Of a DNA stretch of 64,000 bases, positions 35,721 through 48,165 are shown piece after piece (within the stretch, counting starts at the first letter, position 1; each line of letters starts with the position of its first letter). The notes under the pieces were generated by a model. The model made no database searches and had not been told where the DNA came from. It saw only the letters and a program-made list of their open reading frames with translations. Both the position numbers and the translations under genes were made by a program. This DNA comes from Rhynochetos jubatus (taxonomy: Eukaryota > Chordata > Aves > Eurypygiformes > Rhynochetidae): the NCBI GenBank assembly GCA_027574665.1, contig CM050651.1:8557501-8621500 (forward strand), given 5' to 3'.

Positions 35721-38700
35721 TCTCAGCATCCAGGAACACAGCTCCCTAGCAGCCACAGTAAAGAGAGTTAACTCTTTCCTGACTGAACGCAGCGCAACTG
35801 TTCACTGCTACCAGCAGCCACACTGTGTGTTGGGGTACGCTTTCCTTACTGGTAGTGATAACCAGTGCAAAAGTTTTTGCCATTTCCTTGGGCATTTACT
35901 TTTTAACACGAGACAGCCCAGCATTAATCTTTATACAATAATCCTTTCAAATTTATTGGAGGTGAAACCAACATGTCACAAAAACAAATTTAAGAGGATT
36001 CTACATAAATTAACCTTTTAAATATAACAAAAAATAAGTTGCAAACTTTTTGCCAGGATTTAAAATCAGATGCTGTATCAGAAATAAGAGTCTTTATTCT
36101 GTTGTAGGAAGGTTCAGACACTCTGCATAAAGAGTACCAAATCTAAAGGCTTTTCTTACATATGCTCACAACGGTACAGCACTTATTTCACAGCACTATG
36201 AGCAACTAATCTTCTCAGTTACCAGGGATAGAGGGAGTTTGTGGGTTTGGCATGCAGCCGAACAGGATATGAACTGCAATGCAACAGGCAAATAACAGTG
36301 GCATTCTCCTCGCAAAATCCTTTAGTTCCTGTAGCTAGACCTCATAGCTCCATAGACTCCCAACACTTCCATATAGGCATTTTAGAGTTAATAAGATACT
36401 CTTGGTCTGATGAGTCTTTGGGGAAAAAGAAGCCAAATCAACCAAACAAAAAAGTTTAAAAAAGTCTCCATGCAGGCTCAGCTCCTGTCACAGATGTGCC
36501 ATCACAGATCCCAAAATACGATCACTGTATCCAGCACTCGGAAAGCCCTCTCACTGCTGATACTCTAAGTCACAGTTAACTCTGTATTTAAGTGTGCATG
36601 AAAAAAACCCAACTCCTCCAATGTTTTTACCAGACAATAATGGAAAAAACTCAAAGCAAACTGAAAATCCATTTCAACCAGCAAAAGAGCTTTAGGAAAA
36701 AAGTACAAGGCTGATCCATAACCAAATACTACAGTAGAGAACTGGAGAGCACAGCTGGCCCCAAGCATACGTACCATATTATGCTTGCAGCAAAAGAAAT
36801 TCTAATCTGTCTACACGCACAGACAATGAACTCTGCTGCTAGAGTTCAAACCTTGGGCTTTCAACCCCACCATCACAAGGTCTCCAGATCCCAGCTAAAG
36901 AAGTAACAGGTTTAGATGGGAGAAGCAGTGGGCTGTAACCACAGAGGACCAGCTGCTACAGTAATCACATTCACAGCAAGAGCATACAGCTCTTATCCTA
37001 AAATGTTGTTTTAGATAAATGAACAGTGTCAGTTCTGTCCTCTTATCGAGTATTCACTACAACAAGCTTATACTAGAAATAAACTCACCTATCTACTGAA
37101 AGAATGACAGGTGAGGTCTAAAGGGTTCAGCATTATTTTGGATTTGCATTACGCTTACCTTTCACATCCCCACGGAACAAGCACTTTTCAAGGCAAAAAC
37201 CACTGAGAGTCAAAGAAGTGACAGTGTGTGTTAATCAAGCCAAGGATGCACATCAGTGCCAACAGGACACAGTACTCCTTTACTCAGTGACACACGTCCT
37301 TCCCTTCCCCCCACCACCCTCACGCTGCCCCAAATTTTAATAGTATCAGGTCAACGCAAATTCTTGTTTTGAACAGAGAGGAAAAAAAAAGAATGAGCAA
37401 GGGCTTGAAAGAAGAACTGAGAAATACAGCTCTCACACTAGTTTCCCTTTCCAAGCACATTGCACGAGAATGCAACCACCACACCAGCCCAGATGCTAGC
37501 TTCTTTGTGAAAGATATCATAACAAATGAAACAATTCCACAGAGCTACTGGATTAGGGATGGTAACTTTTCAGAACTCAGATTCTCTTTTCTGTCCAGAG
37601 AATTACATGCAAATGTGATGTGATAGAAAAGCTTGACTTCATACATTCATCTCCGATTCTGTTACATAGCGTTGCGTGAGTAGCCGTATGGAAAATGAGT
37701 TATGAAACCAAATCCTTATTTACAATGGGATTTCTTTTAGCGGCGATGGAAAGATAAAAATCAGGAGTGATGTGATTTTCTGAATTTTCTGAATTTTCAA
37801 TGGCCAGGGTGTAATTTTGAAAATATTAAATCTAGAAATTCCTACTCTGTGATGAACACACTTCTCTGTATCTACAGAGAAGACACATTGTAAAAATTAG
37901 AGAAGAAATGTATCCTCTTGCTGCCTCCTACCTAGGTGTTCAGGCAACCAGGAGAGTGTAAAATCATTTCATATTAAGAAATATGGAGGTCAAGTACTGC
38001 ATTTTCACTACAGAAGCTGAGAAAGCCAGGAGACTTGGCTGACTCTCCCTTACACCACGAATATCACTGGTACACCTACATAAACTTCCTAAGCAGGAAT
38101 GTCCTGCAGCAAATAGCCTGTAAGTTGAACTACACAGTCACACCATTGCAAGCACTGGCATTGCCCTGAAACCAACACAGCTTGAAACCAAAGTCTTGGT
38201 TTTGCACACACCACACAGCGACAGCCCTACCAGAATAACACACTCAAATTCTGTTTGCTTCCTTTTTGTTCTAATAGAACGGAGAGTGGATGAACAACAG
38301 AAAATTAATTCAGACACCCCATACCACAGAGCTGCTGAAGGCCAGGTCACTTGTCCACAGCCAGAGCAGGAGAGTGTCAAAAGACGTGATGTTGGGTTGC
38401 TGTTTGAATGCTTGGCCTGCTTACCAAATGTGCTTAAAAGGCACTCAAGAAGAATACAGCAATACTCTTGCTTTTCTGCTTTCCACCTCAGCCAGAAACA
38501 GAAATACCAAGGGAGCCAACAGAAAACACATGCAAGCATTTCAGTACCTTACAATTTTGTCTAAAGACCAGTTACAAATCCAGAGTGGCTAAACATGTTG
38601 GCTAGCTGTCATGTTTACCCCGTGTGATTTGGTTCTCCTCACTGTGGAACGGACTCAACCAGTTTGCATCACAGGCATCACTGCAACTATCCCACTGGAA

Positions 38701-39560
38701 CCAAGTACCCCACCTCAGCAAAACCTGCCTGCAGAGACCAGCAGAGAAAAATGCAAGAGAAGCACAACACGTGGACAGTTTCTTAGAAGAGTCATTTTTG
38801 TCTGCTTTTTATTAAAACCCTTTAAGCATTCCCATGGCCTACAAATGCTACACTATCCCTTCTTCATTTAATTTCCCTTTATTCTCATTGATTGGCAGTA
38901 AACATCCCACCTATTTTAACAAAAGTCTTAGGACAGTAAAGTTGATACCCAGACAGGAATCACTTCAAATCGGGACCACTTCTGGCCATTGCCTGCCAGA
39001 AAACAAAAACCTTTCATGATGTGCTCCTTGTTAAAATGCTGTACTTGATTCAGACACCTTCAGCATTGCTCAGGGTTACCAAAGTTCACTAGCAGTAAAC
39101 ACGTTAATAAATGGATTGACTTCCCCGCACCACACACCCCCCACACCCCCATAAAGCACACAAAACCCTAAACAAAGATCCCAGAGGATGATAAAAGAGA
39201 GCACGTCAATAAAGGTGGCCTTTTTCCGTATGAAGGGTTGAAGCAGAAACCTCAACCTTCAAAATAACCGAGCTGCAATATATACACTCAATTTTCAGCT
39301 TTGTTTAGCTTTCTTTGACTCTGAGCCACCCCACTGCAAGATTCTTTTGTTTTTTAAACATTTGGCAATAAAAGAACCATCCATCAGCTGTCAGGAGAGC
39401 TATCAGGAAGCAAGGTTCTAATCCTCACTTTTGTATCGCAGGCGTTTTCTGGAACACCTGCACAGACAGATTCAGAAAACCTACTGGGTGAAGGCATGAA
39501 GCTTGGAGGGGGCACAGACCAAACCACGTGAATAGCAGCAGTGGCAAAGCCACAGGAATT
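35721..39560. other. Non-coding unique sequence
   Basis: The longest frames in this part (38138-38539 on minus, 38196-38564 on plus) occupy the same DNA on opposite strands and match nothing I know. The palindrome at 37.86 kb and a C-rich patch at about 39123-39150 are the only structures seen. Confidence 0.6.
37861..37882. repeat. Perfect palindrome, 10-bp arms with 2-bp spacer
   Basis: The left arm CTTCTCTGTA (37861-37870) is followed by TC and then its exact reverse complement at 37873-37882. The flanks ACA and ACA do not extend the stem. Confidence 0.8.
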
Positions 39561-39595
39561 TATGTGTGTGTGCGCACACATGTGTGTATGTGTAT
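39561..39595. repeat. 35-bp strictly alternating pyrimidine-purine tract (TG/CA)
   Basis: Every base from 39561 to 39595 alternates pyrimidine and purine. The tract is built of TG, CG, CA and TA steps around the 14-bp palindrome TGTGTGCGCACACA. Such tracts favour left-handed Z-DNA. Confidence 0.85.
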
Positions 39596-39872
39596 TTGAG
39601 GACTCTAGACAAATTTGTTCAGGGATCAATATGGTTTTGTGGATACAGCCTTTTCGCCACGCTACCCCGCTGTTTCCCTGGCTTTTGGTAACAGATGATA
39701 ATTGGATACACTACCCTCGCACAGGAAGCACATAATACGAGAAAGCTGCTGATAATTCAACACACAGGTCTTTCCCTGAGCTGGGAGACCAATGGTTATA
39801 AGCCTCATTGACCAGAGGTTGCAATTTGGTACCAGCTTTGGAGATTTTATCATCTGACACTAGTCTTCAAAG

Positions 39873-39897
39873 GAAAAAAAAAAAAACCCAAACCCTC
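39873..39897 (+). repeat. Poly-A tract with A/C tail
   Basis: A13 (39874-39886) followed by CCCAAACCC. Confidence 0.8.
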
Positions 39898-39943
39898 CGA
39901 ATGCCTATGCAAAATAAAGATTTTACAAAACACTCATTTTCAT

Positions 39944-40003
39944 TTGTTTGATTGGTTGGTTTTTGTTTAGTTTTTTGTTGGTTTTTTGTTTGTTTTTTTT
40001 TTG
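39944..40003 (+). repeat. T/G-rich low-complexity tract
   Basis: About 60 bases of T with regular single or double G, of the TTTGTTTGATTGGTTGG type. It is the complementary composition of the A/C tracts elsewhere in the window. Confidence 0.85.
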
Positions 40004-43000
40004 CATGAACCTCATTTTTTTCAAATAAGAAAAGGAAGTGACTATTTTTGCCTATGGCCAAGGATGTGAAAGGCCCAGGTTTGACTCTGCTCAAATCAAA
40101 GTTGCAGTTTCCATCAATACCACTTTTGGAAAAAGAAGTCAATTGAATATCTCTCTCTTCCCCATACCACAGGTCAGCTACAAACACAGCTCATCATACC
40201 AGAAATCTGTTTAAGTGGTTTCAAATTGTAGGTAAAAAAAATAATCTATAGGCAAATTCCTCATAAAACCACCTGAATAAGAAAACATTGAATAAGATTT
40301 CTACATATTGGAAAAGGAGTGCAAAGCTGGTCCCTCTCACACAGTTACCCTTTTCATCCAGGCAGTGAGGCAAAATTCAAGAAGAGGCGGGCTGTTTCCA
40401 GGAGAAGAAACAGCAACGGAGCCAGGTATCTTTTAAGCAATCCTGTTGTTTGATTACAAAGAATTCACACATCCCTGCTTTCTTGCACAAACATGATGTC
40501 AGTTCTGTTAGGCTTTTTTCTTTCGGCCTTGATGACCGGCAGGTAGCAGCCTTCTAGATGCTTCTGTTCATGCCTCTGTATGATAGGTTCCTGAAATATC
40601 AGGAAGATGAGATACTCTTAAAGAAAAGTCTACTTCTCTGCTGACAAGACTGCACCCACTTAGCATGAAGTCCAAGGAGACATGTATTTGGTTAGTATTT
40701 TGGGTTCCCCTCATAATCAGTGGCAAGAAACAGATCTCATGTCAGGCAAATGAACTGGTTTATAAGTGCCTATAATGGAAGTCTAGACTAAATTTCGTGA
40801 GATAAAGCCTCTTTTTGTTCAGTCATGGCTCTGCCAAAGAAGGAACATTATTCCTTCCTTTGGGGATGCTCCCATCAAACAGTACTGCTGTTAGATTAAG
40901 ATTCTTTGTCTGTCTCTCAAAAAAGGTTGCTGCACAGACATAAAGCTGAATATGTCTGCAAAATAACTGAAGAGTCTTCAATGCACAGCAATAACTTGGG
41001 ATTTCTAATGTCCGGGAAATAGAAAACCTTCTGGAGGGAATCATCTGACTGTCATACTAGGAACATTTAGGCTGATATCCTGTCTTTGATGGTAATTGTT
41101 ATTTGTGGTACAATCTACCTCCCACAAAGGTCAGTTTACACTTTGGCTTCTATGCAAAATAGGTAAGAGAATATCAAGAGGAATACGAAAAAATGTACAA
41201 CAATTTACCAGGAGGAAAAAGTATTACCTGACTTCAGGACTTCTGTTCTTCAGTGATAATATGGATACTACAAATACACATAGATCTAGCAACAGTGTTG
41301 AGCTTCAGCTCTTCCAGGACTTAATTACAGAAACTGAGCCTTCTGCAGAAATGAGCATTTCCCCTCTCCCTAGTTACATGTCTATTTTTCAGTACCTCCA
41401 GAGTTGCTATTGCCAATAAGGGTATGAGTGTGATTGGAACTGACATATTTTATCACTCTTATCAGAGCTTCTCCTTATGGTTTAGCACTTCAGAAAGTGA
41501 AGAGACAGCCAAACACCACCGGAGAAAGTGAAAAAGAGAAAGTGAAGATAAAAAGCAAAAGTTGTAACAAATAAGGGAAACAGGAGCTAAGATTAAAGAC
41601 AAGTACTCGCTTTTTGCCTTCTACAGTGTGATGCCGTATTCCAACACGTGAGAAGCCATCACCCTACCAACAGCTCTCCCGTCTGATGTTGAGAAACACA
41701 GCTGTTCTGCATCACTAACTTTCCAAAGAAAGAGATGACTCTGCCATGACATTTTTCATATGCCAGGATTTTTTTGTTTGTTTAATAGTAAGAGTGCTTT
41801 TTCCTGGACTATTCTTCTTTATAATTGAAAAAACTTTTAACTGAGTACATTTTGTGTTTGTGTCAACACGTGCTGGCCCCCTAGGAGTCTGCACTGCAAG
41901 CTACCTTGACACACTAGACAGTCCAGGTGTTCGTTTTGGGTCCATCAGAGGGGTGCACCACATTAGCCAACTCTACTCCATGCAGTATCCCTAGCAGAAG
42001 GATAACCAACCCATGTGCTGCACCAAACGCAAGGGTACCCAACTCCCAAGAAGAAATTCCACAAGGCAGCTCAGAAAGGCTAAATGCCACAATGCTAATT
42101 CAGGCAATGGCTTGTAGCTTTCAAGGGTCCAGCTACCATGCAGAAGATTCCCCAAGCTACTCTCAGAGCAAAAATAAATAGGGCTTCCAATACTAAACGG
42201 AATTAGACTTTGGAAGAAACACATGATCTCGGTTTGCATGAAAAGTGGAGTGAAACTCTGGTTCTGCTGAAGACAATTGGATTTTTCCAGTTGATGTTAC
42301 TGGAGCTGAAGTTGCACTCCAAAAAAATTCCCTTAATAAACGGTCTTGCTGGAAAATATTACTAGAAACATTCTTTTCTCAGCCATAGAGGGAAAACAAA
42401 CAACAACAAAAAAAAAAAAAAAAAAAAAAACCAAACACAACCTCACACAACAAAAACAACGGGAATATAAAACTTGCAGCAGATAAAACAAAGGAAATCA
42501 CAGACATAATTTCTTATGCTGCAGTAAATTGAACTTCTGGTATGAGATTAGGGTATTTTTGTGCAAAGTGTTTCTCAGATTCCCAAATTAATTTTCTTAC
42601 ATGTTAGAGGAATATAAAATCAGCAAAGTTGGATATATATTTACAACTTCAGCCATTAAATAGATGACGTGGGTTTTTTTCTGGGACCTACTTATCAATC
42701 TGAATTAAGGTTCATAATCTCCTATGTTTGGATAAAGAGAGCAGGTACAGAAATTTTTTTTGACAACTCTTTACTGACTATGGTAGAACAATAACTGGAC
42801 TGTGTCATTACTTGGAAGAGATGAACTGATTAAAAGAAGGAGTGACTGTATCATTAAAACCAGATGAATTATAATTCATTAGCTATTTTGGCACTGTAAC
42901 ACTGCATGTTGCATGCCATATCTTGCATCCTCTATGTTGTAATTCACATCCTCAATTTCAGTATCGTTGTGATGAGAGTCAAGGGATGCCATTGTATGCT

Positions 43001-46000
43001 GCTTTACATCTTTTTATTTAGCTGGCAAGCACTGTTCAATCTTTCAAGAAAAGCTTATATCTTAAGTTTTAATTTGCTGATTTCCTTGCAGGAGCTGTCA
43101 CAAGTTAACAAGGTGGTTTGTTCTCTGCTTTAGTATCTCTAACTAGAATTAATTCTTGAAATAAAGTCATTCCATTAGCATTGCTGTTCTTGCAGTCTAG
43201 GAAAGAAAACAAGGATGAGGGAGAACATCTTGTAATGCTCTTTGACCATCCCTGTCACACAACCGGTGAATGCAGTCTTAAGTAAACTAAGAACATACCC
43301 AGACTCCACATCACTGATTTCTCATCCAGCGGGAAACCAGCTTGCATGACCGGGAACATCTGCTACCACTCAGCCTTGGGATGATAAAACTTATATAAGA
43401 GACTATCTTATTCTGTCGAAAATTCTGATTTTCTTTCATTGTTCAGGTACTGGCTACCGCTAAATAATTATGATAGGATTTCCACAAAAAACAGGAGTCT
43501 AGCCCCTTTGCTACACAGATTCCAGCATACCCTCCCCTCTATGATAATTGTGATTCCTTGAGTATAAGTACATTTTATTCACATTAAGACATAAGATAGA
43601 AAACATCCATCCCTGGCTGCTGCTTCGACAGTTACACCGACACTCGATTCTGGGGAACTGGAAAGTTGCTTTGCAGAGTTACATACTGCACAGGCACTTT
43701 CAGCAGTTCAATGTGTGTTAATTCATGCTTTCACACTGCATTACCGGCCAGTAGAACACTGTGTTCAGGCCTTAGCACAGCTGAGTTTAAAGCCATCAGA
43801 TCTGGTTTGAACTAAATACTTTCATAAATGGGATATAATCCTTCTTTGCAATGACTGCAGGACTGAGCTCAGCATTCCAACGCTACAAGAACAGCATTTG
43901 CAACGCGGTGAATCTTGCATCTAAACTTTTGCCTTTACATTTATTCTTATTCTACTTTAAACATGAAACTTCACTGAGAGAGGAAGGATCTACAGCGTTT
44001 TCTATCTAGGCTCTCCGATTGCATCTACATCACTTTTGTCATATATCAAAGGTATACAGTAAAATGCACTCCAGAGACATACCTAACGCACCGTCACCAT
44101 TAATAAGGGTTTAATCCTTGGATCCAGATAACATACAGAATAGCACAGGCATCAGGTCCTCCACATGAACTTTTTCCCTTTCCAAGTCCACCACTACGGT
44201 GATGGGTACTTGCAAATAGAGACACAGCCTCTGTCTAAAAGCTACTGAGAGTATTTGCCTATACGTAGCACATCTGAAATACCCTCACTAACACAGACGC
44301 CATAGGCACTTAACATGGCACATGTGTACATGCTTTCCCCATTAGTAGGTCACACGAAAGGCCCCATCACATGTAATTAAACAAGACACGGAAATGCGCA
44401 GAGTTTGCAGCTAATGGTGAACACCACAAGCAAAAATAGAGGGCACCCTCTGTTGTAGCCTCAGAGCATTTTCTGAGTGCATTGTTTATAAAGGAAAAGA
44501 TTATTCCGTTTATGTACAACACTTCAGCTAGACAGCCAAAGTCACGGCATAGTCATGCTCTCTGCTCCAGAGCTTTTCAACATGCGACGCAGCCAGAACA
44601 GTCAGAAAGCAATCAGAAATCAGTTCCGGATTATTTTCCATCCTTTGTCTCCACTGACTAAGGCATCTAAGACACTTGTAACAACGTGCAAAACAAGAGA
44701 CTGCTTTTGCTTCTTTTTAGCTCCCGGCAAACGACAAGCAAGTGGTGCTCTGCATCTCGGCACTGCGGAGCACCAGAGGCTGCCCTGCTGCTTGCTTCCC
44801 CTTCCCTGCTGCTCTCAGCTGTTTCCACTCTTAGTCTCCAGTCTCTGGTTTCAGCTCCCATGGCATGCTTTCTTTTTTAACAGAGCAGTAATTGTACGTG
44901 TTAAGCGTTTTAGAAGCACCAGCCCATTAACAACGTGAAACAAATCTGAGAACCAAAATGGCTACAAGGAGACAAAACCAAATGCAGCAGCGTGGTTACC
45001 CCATCCCAGGTTTGTTCTAGAATGAGGTAACAGAGGCATTTCCAGGGACATGGCTTCTCTATCAAAAATTTGCCAAAGCTTTCTGGAAATTATTTCAACA
45101 TAGAACTTTAACCAGGATAGGATAAAAGAGATGCCCGACAATAGCTACTTCCACAGCATGGAGTGTTTCAGCAGAAAAGAGGGGCAATCTAGGAAACCCT
45201 CAGCACCGTATTAAGTGCTTGCTCCAGAGATGGTGTAAATAGCACGTCATCTCCACATTGTCTGTTAGGAAAGGAATCACTTTGAAGCCAGATTTTCCCT
45301 CAGTATAGTGCCTTAACTAGGAGACTGACCAACTACTGAGGAAAGTTCTGTTCTTCACTCAGAACAAGCAAAAACATATTTTTAAAATAAACCTGTTTCA
45401 CCCAATGTGGATATCTTCAGGACAAAAAAAAAAAACCACACCTGTTTGGATAGAACACTGCTTCTGTGACTCCTCTTTTACTGAAAACTGGTCAGATGAC
45501 ATCAGCATGTCAGTGAGCTTCATCTCATCACAGTTCACTTTATCCTTTCCTCCCCTATGAGGTAGCAGTGATCTATCCAATTCGCATGCAGCAGAGTCTG
45601 CCAGTTGTGTTAGAGAGTGAGAAAGTGCAGCTGGTGTATCCTGTGACCGGCTGTCTTCATCATCCGCTTTAAATCCTTCCACTGAACACCAGTTCTGGTG
45701 TCAGTTTAATGCACCAATCTTCTTCAAAAAAAACAAAACCAAAAATTAATCAAGCTCCAAATCTCTAAAAGACTAAAAATTAGGAAAGGCTTCCCTGGAC
45801 TTCAGACAATTTAAAGCCCAAGGACTTGGAGAGCTGAGAACAGCTCAGCTTGTGTTGAGACTCACAGGAGATCTATCTAGCAGCAGAAAAAGCTGTCAAG
45901 AAGAATTATTAAGATTAAGCCAGTACGGCCACCTTATAAAATAATCTAAAATTCATTCAGGGTCACTAAACATACAAGTAGGAAAATCCATCATGGGATG

Positions 46001-46604
46001 TATCACTAGATCTTTGTCCTGGTCTTAGCCATTCCTAGATATCACTATTTGCAACTGCTGGAAACACATATTGGACTACAAAGACCTAAGGTCTAAACTA
46101 CTTCGGCAATTATTCCGTTAAACCCTTTTTGAAACAGCAATATCCTCAATAGATGGACACTCATGTTATTCACCTAAATCGATTCCAAGCAAGTGAATAG
46201 TAATAGTCATCGCTAAAATAAAAATCTTTGGAGATTTCGGCCCTGAAATTATAGACATGTTAGAGATTGCATTAATTCAGTAAGATGTTTGCCATCATCA
46301 CTGAATTTACTTGAGATTCTAATTCAAGCATCAGAGATGCCTTGCAGTATAAAATCAATGGTATATGTAATATCAGATGTTATAGAAGATGTGTCAAGTG
46401 AAAAACTTTCATCTTAATAAACACTGTCCACAATTCTTCTTCTTTTAAGCTTTTCCTGAGATTTCTTATCCTACCATCCATAAACTCCTATTCCTACATC
46501 CTTCTGCTTGCTGTTTGACACTTCCTACTTGTTACAGAAAACATTAAGCACATGAACTTTAACCACCTCAGTCACTGGGCAGATCCTTGAATCACTGTTG
46601 AAAT
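40004..46604. other. Non-coding unique sequence
   Basis: No gene is recognised. A short palindrome AGAGGGCACCCTCT (44438-44451) overlaps a partial CTCF-like core. The 127-codon frame at 44555-44938 overlaps minus-strand frames and has no domain. One long A/C tract lies at 42.4 kb. Confidence 0.6.
42393..42460 (+). repeat. A/C-rich tract with A23 run
   Basis: AAAACAAACAACAAC leads into A23 (42408-42430), followed by CCAAACACAACC and CACACAACAAAAACAAC. Only one T occurs. Confidence 0.85.
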
Positions 46605-46707
46605 CACAAAAAAAAAAAAAAGAAAAAAAAAGGAAAAAACAACAGAACAAGCAAAAAAGAAAACCAAAAAACCACCCAAACAAAACAAAAAAGCCCCAAC
46701 ACACAGA
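46605..46707 (+). repeat. 103-nt A-rich tract lacking T
   Basis: No T occurs from 46605 to 46707. Runs of A are broken by single G or C, and the last third becomes C-richer (CCACCCAAAC, GCCCCAACACACAG). Confidence 0.9.
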
Positions 46708-46969
46708 TTCTTTACTCAGTAACTGTTGGAAATTTAATGAGTAAATGGAATGACATCAGGATACACTAGTACAAAATCAAATGCAAAATGAAATTTTTCC
46801 CCATTAACTCGAAGATGCACTATAACCTGCATAAGTCAGAGTTGTGCAGCAGCATCTTGAACACATGTGCATGAGCTGAATTCATACTTCGTTTACTAGC
46901 ATACACTGAATATATGAAATAAATACCTCACTATCACGGTGTATATTACAAAAATAGAAGTGGTTTGTT

Positions 46970-46996
46970 TATACATATATGTGTGTGTATATATGT
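46970..46996. repeat. TA/TG dinucleotide tract
   Basis: TATACATATATGTGTGTGTA followed by TATATG. It is alternating, and shorter and more AT-rich than the tract at 39.56 kb. Confidence 0.75.
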
Positions 46997-47081
46997 AGCC
47001 TTATTCTTTTTAGGTCAGGAAGAATTGTAGAACAAAACTAGTAACTTTAGACCTACGAAACTAGATTTTTTTGGGTTTTTA

Positions 47082-47103
47082 ATGAGCCAATGAATTGGCT
47101 CAT
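47082..47103. repeat. Perfect palindrome, 10-bp arms with 2-bp spacer, containing paired CCAAT motifs
   Basis: The left arm ATGAGCCAAT (47082-47091) is followed by GA and then its exact reverse complement at 47094-47103. Each arm carries a CCAAT motif, one on each strand. The match stops exactly at the arm ends. It lies just upstream of a poly-A tract. Confidence 0.8.
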
Positions 47104-47120
47104 ACTGTTACAACTCAGGA

Positions 47121-47147
47121 CAAAAAAAAAAAAAAACAAACCACACC
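47121..47147 (+). repeat. Poly-A and A/C tract
   Basis: A15 (47122-47136) followed by CAAACCACACC, 18 bp after the palindrome at 47082-47103. Confidence 0.8.
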
Positions 47148-47210
47148 TCAGTTGTCTGCTGTTATTCTCCCTGGAATAACAAGTGTTGTCTCAAATCAAT
47201 GCAATTCAAG

Positions 47211-47264
47211 AGGAAAAAAAAAACCCACACACACACAAAACAAAACACCAAACAAAAAACCCCA
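47211..47264 (+). repeat. A/C-rich tract with short CA run
   Basis: A10 is followed by CCCACACACACACAAAACAA and further A/C-only sequence ending in CCCC. This is the third such tract within 700 bp. Confidence 0.85.
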
Positions 47265-48146
47265 GCATTCTTCGAAGATAACTGATTGATGGATTGATCA
47301 CTGGCCAGTCGATATGCAACGTGCTCCATGTGACATTTCATTTTAACACATACTCCACTAGTAATGAAAAATGTGCTGTCACTGATGAGTGGCCTTACCA
47401 GAAGAGTTTGTGGTGAGAAGGCTTTGAAAGAAGGAAATGGAAAGGGTATGGCCTTTCATTACATTAGGTAAATCTATTTGACCACAGAGAGGTTGAGACT
47501 CTGCTGCTGAGGTTACAAGCTAAACAGGCCATCAACTTAATTAATGTATGACTTTTCAACCGAGGGCGCATTTTAGCTACAGCCAACGATCAATGTAATT
47601 CCTTTACGAGGTTAACCCTCCACCACCACAGCCGAATTTGGCAGATGGCCCGCAAGCAGCCCGGCACCACTTGTGAGCGTCTCCTAAACCACCTTGAGGG
47701 AGCAGGCAGTTCTCAGGCTCCTGGCAGCCAGCTGCAGCCAGCTGCACGCCGGGGGGAAATGCAGCTCCGAGCCTGGCTGCGAGGAGCATGCCAGATGACT
47801 CCCTTCTCCCAAAAGCATGGTGGAAACAACTGCCACTCCACTGCCTCAAAAGCCTTCCTCCCCTCCCACGACAGAAAAAGGTGGCTAAATCTGGGTGATT
47901 AACAGATGTTTCCCACAGACTTCCAGTAAGCACATCCTGTACTGTGTCAAGTACATGATCCTGTTCTCCAACCCTGCCTTAAAATCCCATTCTTCTGCCT
48001 GACAGCTCCTGTCTTGCATACAAACCCAGTATTTTGGATTCCTGGTTGCAATGTTGTCACAAGGCTCTTGAAGCTGGAAACTGTTACTCACTCAAGAGTT
48101 TGGTCCTGAAACTTGAAACCAGGTGAAACTTCCCCATCACCTCCTT

Positions 48147-48165
48147 CCCTCCCTCCCCCCAGCCC
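48147..48165 (-). repeat. Canonical G-quadruplex motif on the minus strand
   Basis: The + strand reads CCC-T-CCC-T-CCCCCC-AG-CCC, so the minus strand has four G3 runs with loops of 1 to 2 (up to 5) bases. Confidence 0.7.

Noticed and set aside
38336-38376. MIR-like string GGTCACTTGTCCACAGCCAG
   Set aside because: It resembles the MIR core in reverse orientation, but the conserved flanking blocks (CCATTTTACAGATGAGG and the 5' tRNA-like part) are missing.
38138-38564. Longest overlapping open frames, 133 codons (-) and 122 codons (+)
   Set aside because: They occupy the same DNA on opposite strands, have no domain, signal peptide or splice context that I recognise, and such lengths occur by chance in 64 kb.
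44555-44938. 127-codon plus-strand frame
   Set aside because: It has no homology I recognise, overlaps minus-strand frames, and shows no conserved motif or exon boundary pair.
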